A stretch of 64,000 nucleotides of DNA, from assembly GCA_036226585.1 (NCBI GenBank), contig CP108997.1:1922001-1986000 (forward strand), in the 5' to 3' direction. Each line of letters begins with the position of its first letter. Positions within the stretch are counted from its first letter, which is position 1. The translations under genes and the position numbers were made by a program. This document shows, piece after piece, positions 1 through 7,520 of this stretch. The notes under the pieces were generated by a model that did not search any database, had not been told where the DNA came from, and saw only the letters and a program-made list of their open reading frames with translations. Source of the stretch: Streptomyces sp. NBC_00708 (GTDB lineage Bacteria > Actinomycetota > Actinomycetes > Streptomycetales > Streptomycetaceae).

Positions 1-47
1 AGGGCCAGGACGCAGACGACGAGGGCGTAGAGGGCGAGACGGGGCAT
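1..47 (-). CDS. N-terminus of an unidentified protein (cut by window edge)
   Basis: Only the first 15 codons are in the window. They read MPRLALYALVVCVLA, a basic start followed by a hydrophobic run, so the product is probably exported or membrane-anchored. An AGGAG-type ribosome-binding site lies just upstream on the minus strand (around 55-59), which supports the ATG at 47. The gene is read away from the F420 reductase, in the same direction. The family cannot be named from this fragment. Confidence 0.5.
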   Translation of the reverse strand, partial: MPRLALYALVVCVLA

Positions 48-100
48 GGGGGTGGCTCCTGTCGGGGGGTGATGCGCGGTCCCCTCCAGTCTCCCCCATG

Positions 101-167
101 TCCCCGGCCGTCCCCGGGAGGGTCCCCGGCCGTCCCCGGGAGGGTCCCCCGGCCGTCCCCGGGAGGG
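101..167. repeat. Three tandem copies of a 22-23 bp GC-rich repeat
   Basis: Two identical 22-bp units (101-122, 123-144) are followed by a 23-bp unit with one extra C (145-167). Each contains the self-complementary core TCCCCGGGA. The array sits immediately downstream of the stop codon of the F420 reductase gene and upstream of the partial gene at 1-47, so it is in the intergenic mRNA. It could act as a weak terminator or mRNA stabiliser, or be a simple slippage expansion. Confidence 0.8.
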
Positions 168-170
168 TCC

Positions 171-881
171 TCACACGTCGGTGGTGCGCAGTCCGGCGTG
201 GGCCTTGTAGCGGCGGTTGACCGAGATCAGGTTGGCGACCAGCGACTCGACCTGGTGGGCGTTGCGCAGCCGGCCCGCGAAGATGCCGCGCATACCGGCG
301 ATGCGGCCGGCCAGCGCCTGGACGATGTCGGTGTCGGCGCGGGCCTCGCCCAGCACCAGGACGTCGGTGTCGATCTCCTCGATGGACTCGTCCTGGAGGA
401 GGACCGCCGACAGGTGGTGGAAGGCGGCGGTGACGCGGGAGTCCGGCAGCAGGGCGGCGGCCTGTTCGGCGGCGCTGCCCTCCTCCGGCTTCAGCGCGTA
501 GGCGCCCTTCTTGTCGAAGCCGAGCGGGTTGACGCAGTCGACGACGATCTTCCCGGCCAGCTCCTCGCGCAGCGACTCCAGTGTCTTGGCGTGGCCGTCC
601 CACGGCACCGCGACGATCACCACATCGCTCTCCCGCGCGCAGGTCGCGTTGTCCGCGCCGCGTACGCCGTTGCCCAGCTCCCCGGCCGCCGCCTCCGCGC
701 GGTCCGCGGCGCGGGAGCCGATGATCACCTGCTGGCCGGCGCGGGCGAAGCGGTACGCGAGGCCGCGCCCCTGCGGCCCGGTGCCGCCGAGCACGCCGAC
801 GGTCAGGCCGGACACGTCCGGCAGGTCCCAGGGGTCCTTGGCGGGGGGCTTGGGCGCGCTGCCGCTGTCATTCGTAGTCAT
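171..881 (-). CDS. npdG: F420H2-dependent NADP oxidoreductase (NpdG family)
   Basis: The 236-aa product carries an N-terminal Rossmann dinucleotide site (VGVLGGTGPQGRGLAYRFA, about residues 28-46) and the NADP-binding segment IGSRAADRA that are typical of F420:NADP reductases. The family moves hydride between cofactor F420 and NADP in the cytoplasm, feeding F420-dependent enzymes of actinomycetes. The length matches the family (about 220-240 aa). The reading frame stays open 23 codons further upstream, but the ATG at 881 begins the conserved part after a short Thr/Pro-rich leader and is preferred. It appears to be monocistronic. Confidence 0.9.
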   Translation of the reverse strand: MTTNDSGSAPKPPAKDPWDLPDVSGLTVGVLGGTGPQGRGLAYRFARAGQQVIIGSRAADRAEAAAGELGNGVRGADNATCARESDVVIVAVPWDGHAKTLESLREELAGKIVVDCVNPLGFDKKGAYALKPEEGSAAEQAAALLPDSRVTAAFHHLSAVLLQDESIEEIDTDVLVLGEARADTDIVQALAGRIAGMRGIFAGRLRNAHQVESLVANLISVNRRYKAHAGLRTTDV

Positions 882-1039
882 GGCCCCGACACTACTGCGA
901 GGTACGGCGCCGCAGCCCGCGCTCCCCGGCCGGTGGGACGTACGTCGCACGGCTCCCTGCCTCCCGCCGCCACCCGTACGGATGGCTGTCCGGCCTTTCG
1001 CCGGTGGCGGGGCCCCGGCATGGTGCAGGATGCCGGGCC

Positions 1040-1645
1040 ATGGATGCCGTACGTGTGGCGCTGCTGCGTGAAGTGCTCGCCAGGACCCAGTGGCCCGCCG
1101 CCGCCCGGCGGTTCGCCGGCGCGCTCCGCTCCTCCGTGGTTCCGCACGGCGGCGGGCTGCTGCTGGTGGGGACCGAGGTGTACGAGCCCTGGCACCTGGC
1201 CGCCCACCTGGTCGACGAGTCCACCTGGTCGGGGCTGCCCGAGCTCCGCCCCACTCTGGTACGCCACCGGGTGGAACCCGGCGACCCGGCCCACCTCGCG
1301 GTCGGCCTCGGCCGGATCGAGGCGGCCGGGCGGGGCGAGACGCTGCTCGTGGTGACGCCGGAGCGCCCCGGCGAGGGTCTGCTGGAGCGGGTCCACGACG
1401 CCCGCCGGGCCGGCGCGACGATCCTCTCGCTGGACAACGGCGACCCCCAGGTCCGCGGGCTCGCCCATGAGGCGCTGTCCGTGACGGACGGGGAGGACGT
1501 GGACCTGGACACCGTCCAGCACCTGGTCAGCGCCGCCGCCGGGGAGAACGGCGCGCCCGTACCGCGCGGCGGGCGGCGGACGTTCCGCGACCGGCTGTCC
1601 CGGCTGGCCGACCAGCTGACCGCGCCTCCGCCGCCCCGCTGGTAG
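1040..1645 (+). CDS. Conserved hypothetical protein, possibly SIS-like fold
   Basis: A 201-aa soluble protein that I do not recognise by name. The central part alternates hydrophobic strands and helices. The segment LLVVTPERPG... followed by RRAGATILSLDN and a VTDGEDVD stretch resembles the pattern of SIS (phosphosugar isomerase) domains, in which sugar-phosphate binding loops follow strands; this is only a shape resemblance. The C-terminal 30 residues are Arg/Pro-rich. The start at 1040 (MDAVRVALLREVL) is chosen over the GTG 36 nt upstream, which adds a leader that does not look conserved. A hairpin overlapping the stop codon closes the unit. Confidence 0.7.
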   Translation: MDAVRVALLREVLARTQWPAAARRFAGALRSSVVPHGGGLLLVGTEVYEPWHLAAHLVDESTWSGLPELRPTLVRHRVEPGDPAHLAVGLGRIEAAGRGETLLVVTPERPGEGLLERVHDARRAGATILSLDNGDPQVRGLAHEALSVTDGEDVDLDTVQHLVSAAAGENGAPVPRGGRRTFRDRLSRLADQLTAPPPPRW

Positions 1646-1678
1646 CGGGGCGGCTCCGGTCGTGCGGTGCCGCCCCGT
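1645..1678 (+). terminator. Hairpin terminator of the 1040-1645 gene
   Basis: GCGGGGCGGC (1645-1654) pairs with GCCGCCCCGT (1669-1678), giving nine Watson-Crick pairs plus a G-U and a 14-nt loop. There is no T tract, which is usual for Streptomyces terminators. Its position argues that the following transporter starts at 1724 and not at the GTG inside the hairpin. Confidence 0.6.
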
Positions 1679-1723
1679 AATCCGTTTGCATCCCGCACGT
1701 ATCACGACAGACCATGTCTCCTC

Positions 1724-3034
1724 GTGACCTCTCGCACCTCCCTCGCCGCCAGGCTGGCCGCACTGCTTCCCGACCTCTCGCCCTGGCGGTCATCGGCCGA
1801 CTTCCGGCTGCTGTGGGTGCAGGGGATCGTCACCTACTTCGGCAGCTTCATGGCGCTGATCGCGCTGCCGCTCCAGATCAAGGACCTCACCGGCTCCCCC
1901 CTCGCCGTCGGCGCGATGGGCGCGGTCGAGCTGGTGCCGCTGGTCGTATGCGGCCTGTACGGGGGTGCGCTCGCCGACGCCGCGGACCGCCGGAAGATCA
2001 TCCTGCTCACGGAGGCCGGGCTCGGGCTGCTCGCGGTGGTCCTCCTGGTGAACGCGGCGCTGCCCGACCCGATGCTGTGGCCGCTCTACCTGGTGGCGGG
2101 CGGCGTCTCCGCGCTCGCCGGGCTCCAGCGGCCCGCGCTGGACTCGCTGATGGCCCGGATCGTGCCGCACGACCAGCTGCCGGCCGCCGCCGCGCTGAAC
2201 TCGCTGCGCTGGCAGGCCGGGGCGATCATGGGCCCGGCGCTGGCCGGTCTGGTGGTCGCCTACGCCGGGCACGCCACGGCGTACGCGATCACCGTCGTCA
2301 CCTTCGCCGTCTCGGTGCTGATGTGCCGCAGGCTCTCCCCCGCGCCGCCCGCCGAGAAGGGGCGGAAGCCGTCGCTGCGCGGCATCGTGGAGGGCGCCCG
2401 GTACGCCTGGAGCAGGCCCGTGCTGCTGGGCACGTACGCGATCGACATGGCCGCGATGTTCTTCGCGTTCCCCAACACGATCTTCCCGTTCCTCGCGGAC
2501 GAGCTGGACGCCGACTGGTCACTCGGCCTGATGTACGCGGCGGGCTCGGTCGGCTCGCTGGTCCTCGGGCTGACCAGCGGCTGGACCTCGCGGGTGCGCC
2601 GGCACGGGCTGTTCGTCGTGTGCGGCGCCGCCGTCTGGGGGCTCTCGATCGCGGCGGCGGGCTGGTTCGGCAACGTGTGGCTGGTGCTGGTCTGCCTCGC
2701 CTTCGCCGGGGCGGGCGACATGCTCAGCGGGCTCGGCCGGTCGACCATCTGGAACCAGACCATCCCGGAGGAGCTGCGCGGCCGCCTCGCGGGCATCGAG
2801 GTGCTCTCGTACAGCGTCGGGCCGCAGCTCGGCCAGGTCCGGGCCGGCGGCATGGCCGGATGGACCGGGACCCGGCCCGCGATCTGGACCGGCGGCGTGG
2901 CGTGCGTCGCCTCGGTGGCGCTGCTGGCGGCGGCGCTCCCGAAGCTCCTCACGTACGACTCGGCGACGGACGAGGACGCGCTGCGCCGGCGCGCCCGGCA
3001 CGCGGAGGGCCTGGACGTGGAGCCGGCGGCCTGA
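1724..3034 (+). CDS. MFS exporter, EntS-like
   Basis: A 436-aa integral membrane protein with about 12 hydrophobic segments. It contains the MFS signature ADAADRRKIILL between helices 2 and 3 and the segment SGLGRSTIWNQTIPEELRGR between helices 10 and 11, as in the EntS/MFS_3 branch that exports enterobactin and related siderophores. The substrate here is unknown. The frame extends upstream to a GTG at 1667, but that codon lies in the preceding hairpin, so the GTG at 1724 (VTSRTSLAARLAALL) is preferred although it lacks a strong ribosome-binding site. No iron box was found upstream despite the nearby iron genes. It converges on the small gene at 3071-3307. Confidence 0.85.
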   Translation: MTSRTSLAARLAALLPDLSPWRSSADFRLLWVQGIVTYFGSFMALIALPLQIKDLTGSPLAVGAMGAVELVPLVVCGLYGGALADAADRRKIILLTEAGLGLLAVVLLVNAALPDPMLWPLYLVAGGVSALAGLQRPALDSLMARIVPHDQLPAAAALNSLRWQAGAIMGPALAGLVVAYAGHATAYAITVVTFAVSVLMCRRLSPAPPAEKGRKPSLRGIVEGARYAWSRPVLLGTYAIDMAAMFFAFPNTIFPFLADELDADWSLGLMYAAGSVGSLVLGLTSGWTSRVRRHGLFVVCGAAVWGLSIAAAGWFGNVWLVLVCLAFAGAGDMLSGLGRSTIWNQTIPEELRGRLAGIEVLSYSVGPQLGQVRAGGMAGWTGTRPAIWTGGVACVASVALLAAALPKLLTYDSATDEDALRRRARHAEGLDVEPAA

Positions 3035-3036
3035 GA

Positions 3037-3056
3037 CCGGGGCCCGCCGGCCCCGG
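3037..3056. terminator. Bidirectional terminator hairpin
   Basis: A perfect 8-bp stem, CCGGGGCC/GGCCCCGG, with a 4-nt loop lies in the 36-bp gap between the convergent MFS gene and the 78-aa gene. Confidence 0.6.
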
Positions 3057-3070
3057 CCTTCCGCGGCCCG

Positions 3071-3307
3071 TCAGCCGGCCGCGTCGTCCTCGTCCGGTCC
3101 CTTGCGGTCGTGCCACTTGGGGTCGGTGTCCCACTCCAGATTCCGCTCCTGGGCGGTCTCCATCGCGTGCTGCGCCTCCTGCCGGGAGGCGTACGGACCG
3201 AAGCGGTCCTTCGCCGGGCACTCGGGGCCTTCCTCGACCTTCTTGTGCTCCAGGCAGTAGAACCACTCGCCCGGCTTGCCGACCGTGCGCTTCTTGAACA
3301 GGGCCAT
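3071..3307 (-). CDS. Small conserved hypothetical protein (78 aa)
   Basis: A 78-aa hydrophilic protein. It starts [21 protein letters not shown] and has two cysteines (YCLEH and GPECPAKD) that could bind metal or form a disulfide, followed by [21 protein letters not shown], the look of small proteins with an SPOR/DUF-like FGPY...A..A motif. An acidic tail ends it. Two adjacent ATG codons exist; the second (3307) has AAAGGAA at better spacing. It is divergent from methionine aminopeptidase with a 58-bp gap. No function can be assigned. Confidence 0.75.
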   Translation of the reverse strand: MALFKKRTVGKPGEWFYCLEHKKVEEGPECPAKDRFGPYASRQEAQHAMETAQERNLEWDTDPKWHDRKGPDEDDAAG

Positions 3308-3365
3308 CATCGGTTCCTTTCCTCTGTGCCATGGTGCCCCGGACACGCTGGTTAGACTCGCTGGC

Positions 3366-4223
3366 ATGTCTGGCCAGTCGCTGCTCGTACCAGGGGAGAT
3401 CACTCCCGTCCGTTCCGTGCCCGGAAACATCCGGCGCCCCGAGTATGTGGGCAAGCCGGCTCCGACGCCCTACACCGGGCCGGAGGTGCAGGACGCCGAC
3501 ACCGTGGAGCGGATGCGCGTCGCGGGACGGATCGCCGCACAGGCGATGGCCGAGGCCGCCAAGCACATCGCCCCGGGCGTCACGACGGACGAACTCGACC
3601 GCGTCGCCCATGAGTTCATGTGCGACCACGGGGCGTACCCGTCGACGCTGGGCTACCGCGGCTTCCCCAAGTCACTGTGCACCTCGCTCAACGAGGTGAT
3701 CTGCCACGGCATCCCGGACTCCACCGTGCTGCGCGACGGCGACATCGTGAACCTCGACGTGACCGCGTACCTCAACGGGGTGCACGGCGACAACAACGCG
3801 ACCTACCTCTGCGGCGACGTCGACGAGGAGTCACGGCTGCTCGTCGAGCGCACCGAGGAATCACTGCGGCGCGCGATCAAGGCCGTGAAGCCGGGCCGGC
3901 AGATCAACGTCATCGGGCGGGTCATCGAGTCGTACGCGAAGCGCTTCGGGTACGGCGTGGTCCGGGACTTCACCGGGCACGGGATCAACACCTCGTTCCA
4001 CTCCGGGCTCATCGTGCCGCACTACGACAGCCCGCACGCCACCACCGTGATGCAGCCCGGCATGACGTTCACCATCGAGCCGATGCTGACGCTCGGCAGC
4101 CACGACTACGACATGTGGGACGACGGCTGGACCGTGGTGACGAAGGACCGCAGGCGCACCGCCCAGTTCGAGCACACGCTCGTGGTGACGGAGACCGGCG
4201 CGGACATCCTGACCCTGCCGTAA
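3366..4223 (+). CDS. map: Type I methionine aminopeptidase
   Basis: The 285-aa enzyme removes the initiator methionine from nascent proteins in the cytoplasm. All five dinuclear metal ligands are visible: D131 (NLDVTAYL), D142 (GDNNATYL), H205 (GHGI), E238 (TIEPML) and E269 (FEHTLVV), plus catalytic H114 (CHGIPD). The N-terminal 40 residues are a proline-rich extension ending in the YTGPEVQ segment, as in actinobacterial type Ic enzymes. The ATG at 3366 starts [16 protein letters not shown], the usual actinobacterial N-terminus. It is a single gene followed by a strong hairpin. Streptomycetes usually hold a second map in the ribosomal-protein region, so this is probably the accessory isozyme. 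Confidence 0.96.
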   Translation: MSGQSLLVPGEITPVRSVPGNIRRPEYVGKPAPTPYTGPEVQDADTVERMRVAGRIAAQAMAEAAKHIAPGVTTDELDRVAHEFMCDHGAYPSTLGYRGFPKSLCTSLNEVICHGIPDSTVLRDGDIVNLDVTAYLNGVHGDNNATYLCGDVDEESRLLVERTEESLRRAIKAVKPGRQINVIGRVIESYAKRFGYGVVRDFTGHGINTSFHSGLIVPHYDSPHATTVMQPGMTFTIEPMLTLGSHDYDMWDDGWTVVTKDRRRTAQFEHTLVVTETGADILTLP

Positions 4224-4247
4224 CGCCTCCACCTCCCCCGCTTCCGA

Positions 4248-4272
4248 AACGGCCGCCCTCCGGGCGGCCGTT
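4248..4272 (+). terminator. Terminator of map
   Basis: A perfect 11-bp stem, AACGGCCGCCC/GGGCGGCCGTT, with a 3-nt loop, 24 bp after the map stop codon and followed by a short pyrimidine-rich stretch. Confidence 0.85.
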
Positions 4273-4317
4273 CTGTTCGGTACCGACAGTTCCCGACAAG
4301 CCGTCGGCAAAGAGTTG

Positions 4318-4335
4318 ACTTAGGTATGCCTAAGT
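4318..4335 (+). promoter_or_regulatory. Iron box (DmdR/IdeR-type operator) upstream of haem oxygenase
   Basis: ACTTAGGTATGCCTAAGT is a perfect interrupted palindrome whose TTAGG...CCTAA half-sites match the DtxR-family iron box seen upstream of Streptomyces iron genes. It lies about 105 bp before the haem oxygenase start and after the map terminator, so it probably overlaps the haem oxygenase promoter and represses it when iron is plentiful. Confidence 0.75.
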
Positions 4336-4440
4336 AGGAGGATCACCGTATCGGCCCGCGCCACCGGCGGACACCTGTGGCGGGCCGATATTTCCGTCTC
4401 TTTCTGGACTTCCCGTCCCCCTCGGCCCCGGAGGCCCGCC

Positions 4441-5103
4441 TTGGACGCAACCGTCACCGCCACGCCCTTCTCGACGCTGATCCGTACCGCGTCCCACGAG
4501 CAGCACACCGAGGCGGAGACCTCGACCTTCATGGGGGATCTGCTCGGCGGGCGCCTCGGGGTGGACGCGTACACGCGCTACACCGAGCAGCTGTGGTTCG
4601 TGTACCGGGCGCTGGAGGAGGGCGCACAGGCGCTGGCCGCCGACTCGGTCGCCGGGCCGTTCATACAGCCCGAGCTGATGCGCACCGCCGAGCTGGAGCG
4701 CGACCTCGCCCATCTGCGGGGCGAGGGCTGGCGCGAGGGTCTGGAGCCGCTGCCGGCCACCGCCGCGTACGCCGGACGGGTCGCCGAGTGCGCCCGCACC
4801 TGGCCCGCCGGGTACATCGCGCACCACTACACGCGGTACCTGGGCGATCTGTCGGGCGGGCAGATCATCCGGGACAAGGCGGAGAAGACCTGGGGCTTCG
4901 CTCGCAAGGGCGACGGGGTGCGGTTCTACGTCTTCGAGGAGATCTCCAACCCCGCCTCCTTCAAGCGCGATTACCGCGAGCTGCTGGACGCGGTGAACGC
5001 CGACGACCTGGAGAAGCAGCGGATCGTGGACGAGTGCAAGCGCGCCTTCGCGCTGAACACCGCCGTGTTCCGGGAGCTGGGCGAGGAGTTCCGCGCCGCC
5101 TGA
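4441..5103 (+). CDS. Haem oxygenase (biliverdin-producing, HO-1 family)
   Basis: The 220-aa cytoplasmic enzyme opens haem to biliverdin, CO and free Fe2+. The proximal haem ligand is H22 in the N-terminal helix (HTEAETSTFM), aligned with the HEKAEHSTFM segment of Corynebacterium HmuO. The glycine-rich distal helix RYLGDLSGGQIIRDKA lies near residues 134-149. The start is TTG, supported by a GGAGG six bases upstream. An iron box precedes the gene. With HtaA and HmuTUV genes alongside, its role is iron release from imported haem. It is tail-to-tail with the phzF-like gene, 7 bp apart. Confidence 0.93.
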   Translation: MDATVTATPFSTLIRTASHEQHTEAETSTFMGDLLGGRLGVDAYTRYTEQLWFVYRALEEGAQALAADSVAGPFIQPELMRTAELERDLAHLRGEGWREGLEPLPATAAYAGRVAECARTWPAGYIAHHYTRYLGDLSGGQIIRDKAEKTWGFARKGDGVRFYVFEEISNPASFKRDYRELLDAVNADDLEKQRIVDECKRAFALNTAVFRELGEEFRAA

Positions 5104-5110
5104 CCCCGCG

Positions 5111-5800
5111 TCACCCGTGGTGGGCCAGGACCACCCTGCCGCCGATCTCCACCGTGCCGTCCGGTGCGGGCGCCGTGAGGATCTGGGAGCCGCGGCCCTG
5201 TGTGATGTTGAGCGCGCGCCCGAGGTGCGCGCTCAGCAACAGGGCCGCGGCTCCCGTCGCTTCGTCCTCCGCGATGCCATCGTCCCTGCGCGGAAAGGCC
5301 CGTGCCCGTACGCGCCCCGCCGCCTCCTCCTCCCACGCCCAGGCGTAGAGCCAGCCCTCTCCGGGCGGCGGGGCCGGGAGCGCGTCGACCTCGGCGGCCG
5401 AGGCGTACTGCTTCAGGGTGCGCGGCGGCGCCCACTCGGGGCGGGCGGTGATCCAGCTGAACTCGCCGTCCTGGCGGGCGAACACGTCGCCCACCTCCAG
5501 CTCCAGGATCTCCAGGTCGAGCAGCCAGGCGGCGCCGACCACGGGATGCCCGGCGAACGGCAGCCGGAGCCCCGGGGTGTAGATGTCGAGCTGCCCGCGC
5601 TCCGGGTCGTCGACGAACACGGTCTCGCTGAAGCCGAGTTTCCCGGCGAGTTCCTGCCGGTCCGCGCGGTCGGGAAGGCGACGCCCGTCGCGTACGACCC
5701 CGAGGGCGTTGCCGTGCCGGCCGTCCGGGCCGCAGAACACGCGCAGGACGTCGGTGCCGGCGGGTACGTCGTAGTCGTAGTCGCTCACGCTCGCATTCAA
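5111..5800 (-). CDS. PhzF-family isomerase/epimerase-like protein
   Basis: A 229-aa protein of the diaminopimelate-epimerase-like PhzF family. It has FSETVF (catalytic-type Glu, about residue 59), LPFAGHPVVGAAWLL in the first lobe and DEATGAAALLLSAHLGRAL in the second, the phosphate-binding glycine/threonine loop of the family. It is shorter than most PhzF proteins (260-300 aa), with a trimmed first lobe. The ATG at 5800 is used; a GTG four codons later is an alternative and neither has a strong ribosome-binding site. It sits inside the haem cluster but a long terminator separates it from htaA, so a direct haem role is not shown. Confidence 0.85.
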   Translation of the reverse strand: MNASVSDYDYDVPAGTDVLRVFCGPDGRHGNALGVVRDGRRLPDRADRQELAGKLGFSETVFVDDPERGQLDIYTPGLRLPFAGHPVVGAAWLLDLEILELEVGDVFARQDGEFSWITARPEWAPPRTLKQYASAAEVDALPAPPPGEGWLYAWAWEEEAAGRVRARAFPRRDDGIAEDEATGAAALLLSAHLGRALNITQGRGSQILTAPAPDGTVEIGGRVVLAHHG

Positions 5801-5806
5801 GCACCC

Positions 5807-5845
5807 GCCCGGGTCCCCGCCCTGCGAGAGGGCGGGGACCCGGGC
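5807..5845 (-). terminator. Strong terminator of the htaA unit
   Basis: A perfect 17-bp stem (5807-5823 with 5829-5845) closes a 5-nt loop GCGAG. It starts 26 bp after the stop codon of the downstream htaA gene (minus strand) and lies just upstream of the phzF-like gene. Confidence 0.9.
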
Positions 5846-5870
5846 GGTGGTGCCGTCCGGTTGCGGGATG

Positions 5871-7454
5871 TCAGGCGGTACGGCGGCGGGCCACGACGAC
5901 CGCTCCGGCGCCGGCCGCCACGATCAGGCCGGACGCGGCGAGCAGCGGGCCCGTGGGCACGTCGGAGCCGGTGGAGGCCAGGGCGCCCGAGCCGCCGACC
6001 GTGCCGCCGCCTCCGACGGTGCCGCCCCCGCCGGTGGAGCCCGAACCGCCCGCGGTGCCCCCGCCGGTGGTGGAGCCGCCGGTCGTGGTGGAGCCGCCGG
6101 TGGTGGAGCCGGTCGGGAGGGTGGCGTCCTTGTCGAGGGAGACCGCGACGGTCAGCGCGTCGAGCTTCTCGCCCGCCTGGTACATCCCGCCGAAGGCCTT
6201 GGCGGAGCCGTCGGCGGTCAGGGTCGCCGGGACGCCGGACAGGGTGACGACACCGTCCTTGGCGGCGAGCTTGCCGGCGGGCAGCTTCAGGTCGGCGATG
6301 GCCAGGCCGGTGTAGGTGGACACCTTCTTGGTCGCGCGGTCCTTGGAGGAGACGTCGGCCAGGAGCTTGCCCGTGGTGCCGGACGTGCGCACCGTCAGGC
6401 GGGAGAACGAGAGGTCGAGGGTGTAGGCGCCGTCCTCCTTGTGGCCGAGGAAGCGGACCTTGCCGCCGAAGGTGGCCTTCAGGGTCTGCCCGGCGGCGTC
6501 GAACGTGCCGGTGGCGTCGGGGAAGCGGTAGCCGGACGCGGTGGCCTTGGCTCCGCCGGTCGTCTCGGCCTTGCCCTGGGCGATGGAGCCCGTGACGTAC
6601 GAGCGGAAGGACTCCCGGACGCCCCAGTCCAGGGTGCCGTCGACGACCGGACCGGACTCGGGGGCCGGCTTGTCGGTGGCGGAGGCCGTGGGGCTGGGCT
6701 CGGTGGTCGGCTTGGTGGGCTCGGTGGTCGGCTTCTCGGTCGGCTTCTCCGTCGGCTTCTCGGTGGGCTTCTCGGTCGGCTTCTCGGTCGGCTTCTCGGT
6801 CGGCTTCTCGGTGGGCTTCTCGGTCGGGGCCGCGGCCGCCGTGACGGTGAGCGTAGCCGGGTCCAGCACCTCGCCCTCCTTGTACTGCCCGTTGAACGCC
6901 TCGGAGCCCGCCTTGGTCAGCTTGGCCGGGATGTCCTTGAAGACCATCGCGCCGCCCGCGCCCTGGCCCGGCCGCACCGCCGAGAGGTCCAGGTCCGCGA
7001 CGGCGACATCGTTCCGGGTGCCCTGCGGGGTGGCCACGTCGGCGGTGATGGCGCCGCCCGTGCCGAGCGTGGAGACCTTGACGTCGGAGAGCGTGATGTC
7101 CAGGACGCCGCCGTGCGCGTTGAAGTTGACGCCGCCGTCGAACGCGGTGTCGGTGGCGTGGGTGCCGGTGTCGTAGGTGCCCTTGCCGTTGACGAACGTG
7201 AAGACGCCGTTGTTCTCGGCCTGCTTCGCGCCGTCCTTGACGGTGATCTTGCCGGCGCCGCCGATGTACCGGCGGAAGGACTCCTTGAAGCCCCAGTCCA
7301 GCGTGCCGTCCTTGAGCTCGATCGTCGGCGCGGCGGCGGTGGCGTTCGGCGCGGTGCGGTCGGCGGCGAGTGCCGGGAGGGCGAGTGCGGCGCCGAGGGT
7401 GGCAGCGGTGGCGACGGCTGCGGCGAGGGTTATGGGACGGCGGGTGGCTGCCAT
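5871..7454 (-). CDS. htaA: Sortase-anchored haem-binding protein with two HtaA domains
   Basis: A 527-aa exported protein. A signal peptide ends near ALALPALAAD (about residue 32). Two HtaA haem-binding domains follow (about 48-205, starting LDWGFKESFRRYI, and 275-440, starting LDWGVRESFRSYV), separated by a linker of eight PTEK repeats. After a Gly/Thr/Ser-rich stalk the C-terminus reads LASTGSDVPTG, a hydrophobic helix and ARRRTA, a cell-wall sorting signal of the LAxTG type used by class E sortases. It should capture haem at the cell wall and pass it to HmuT. It lies 66 bp downstream of the second htaA gene and is probably cotranscribed from the iron-box promoter. Confidence 0.9.
   Translation of the reverse strand: MAATRRPITLAAAVATAATLGAALALPALAADRTAPNATAAAPTIELKDGTLDWGFKESFRRYIGGAGKITVKDGAKQAENNGVFTFVNGKGTYDTGTHATDTAFDGGVNFNAHGGVLDITLSDVKVSTLGTGGAITADVATPQGTRNDVAVADLDLSAVRPGQGAGGAMVFKDIPAKLTKAGSEAFNGQYKEGEVLDPATLTVTAAAAPTEKPTEKPTEKPTEKPTEKPTEKPTEKPTEKPTTEPTKPTTEPSPTASATDKPAPESGPVVDGTLDWGVRESFRSYVTGSIAQGKAETTGGAKATASGYRFPDATGTFDAAGQTLKATFGGKVRFLGHKEDGAYTLDLSFSRLTVRTSGTTGKLLADVSSKDRATKKVSTYTGLAIADLKLPAGKLAAKDGVVTLSGVPATLTADGSAKAFGGMYQAGEKLDALTVAVSLDKDATLPTGSTTGGSTTTGGSTTGGGTAGGSGSTGGGGTVGGGGTVGGSGALASTGSDVPTGPLLAASGLIVAAGAGAVVVARRRTA
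6732..6827 (-). repeat. Eight tandem 12-bp repeats encoding PTEK
   Basis: Eight in-frame copies of a 12-bp unit (CTTCTCGGTCGG and close variants on the plus strand) encode PTEK eight times between the two HtaA domains. The units differ by single third-position changes. Copy-number changes would keep frame and alter the linker length. Confidence 0.9.
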
Positions 7455-7520
7455 GGTCGGGGTCTCCTCAGAGATGAACAGGGTGTACGGGGGTGGGGTG
7501 GGGACGGGTGGTGCGGGGGG

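Noticed and set aside
1667..1723. Upstream GTG start for the EntS-like exporter
   Set aside because: This GTG is inside a hairpin terminator and has no ribosome-binding site.
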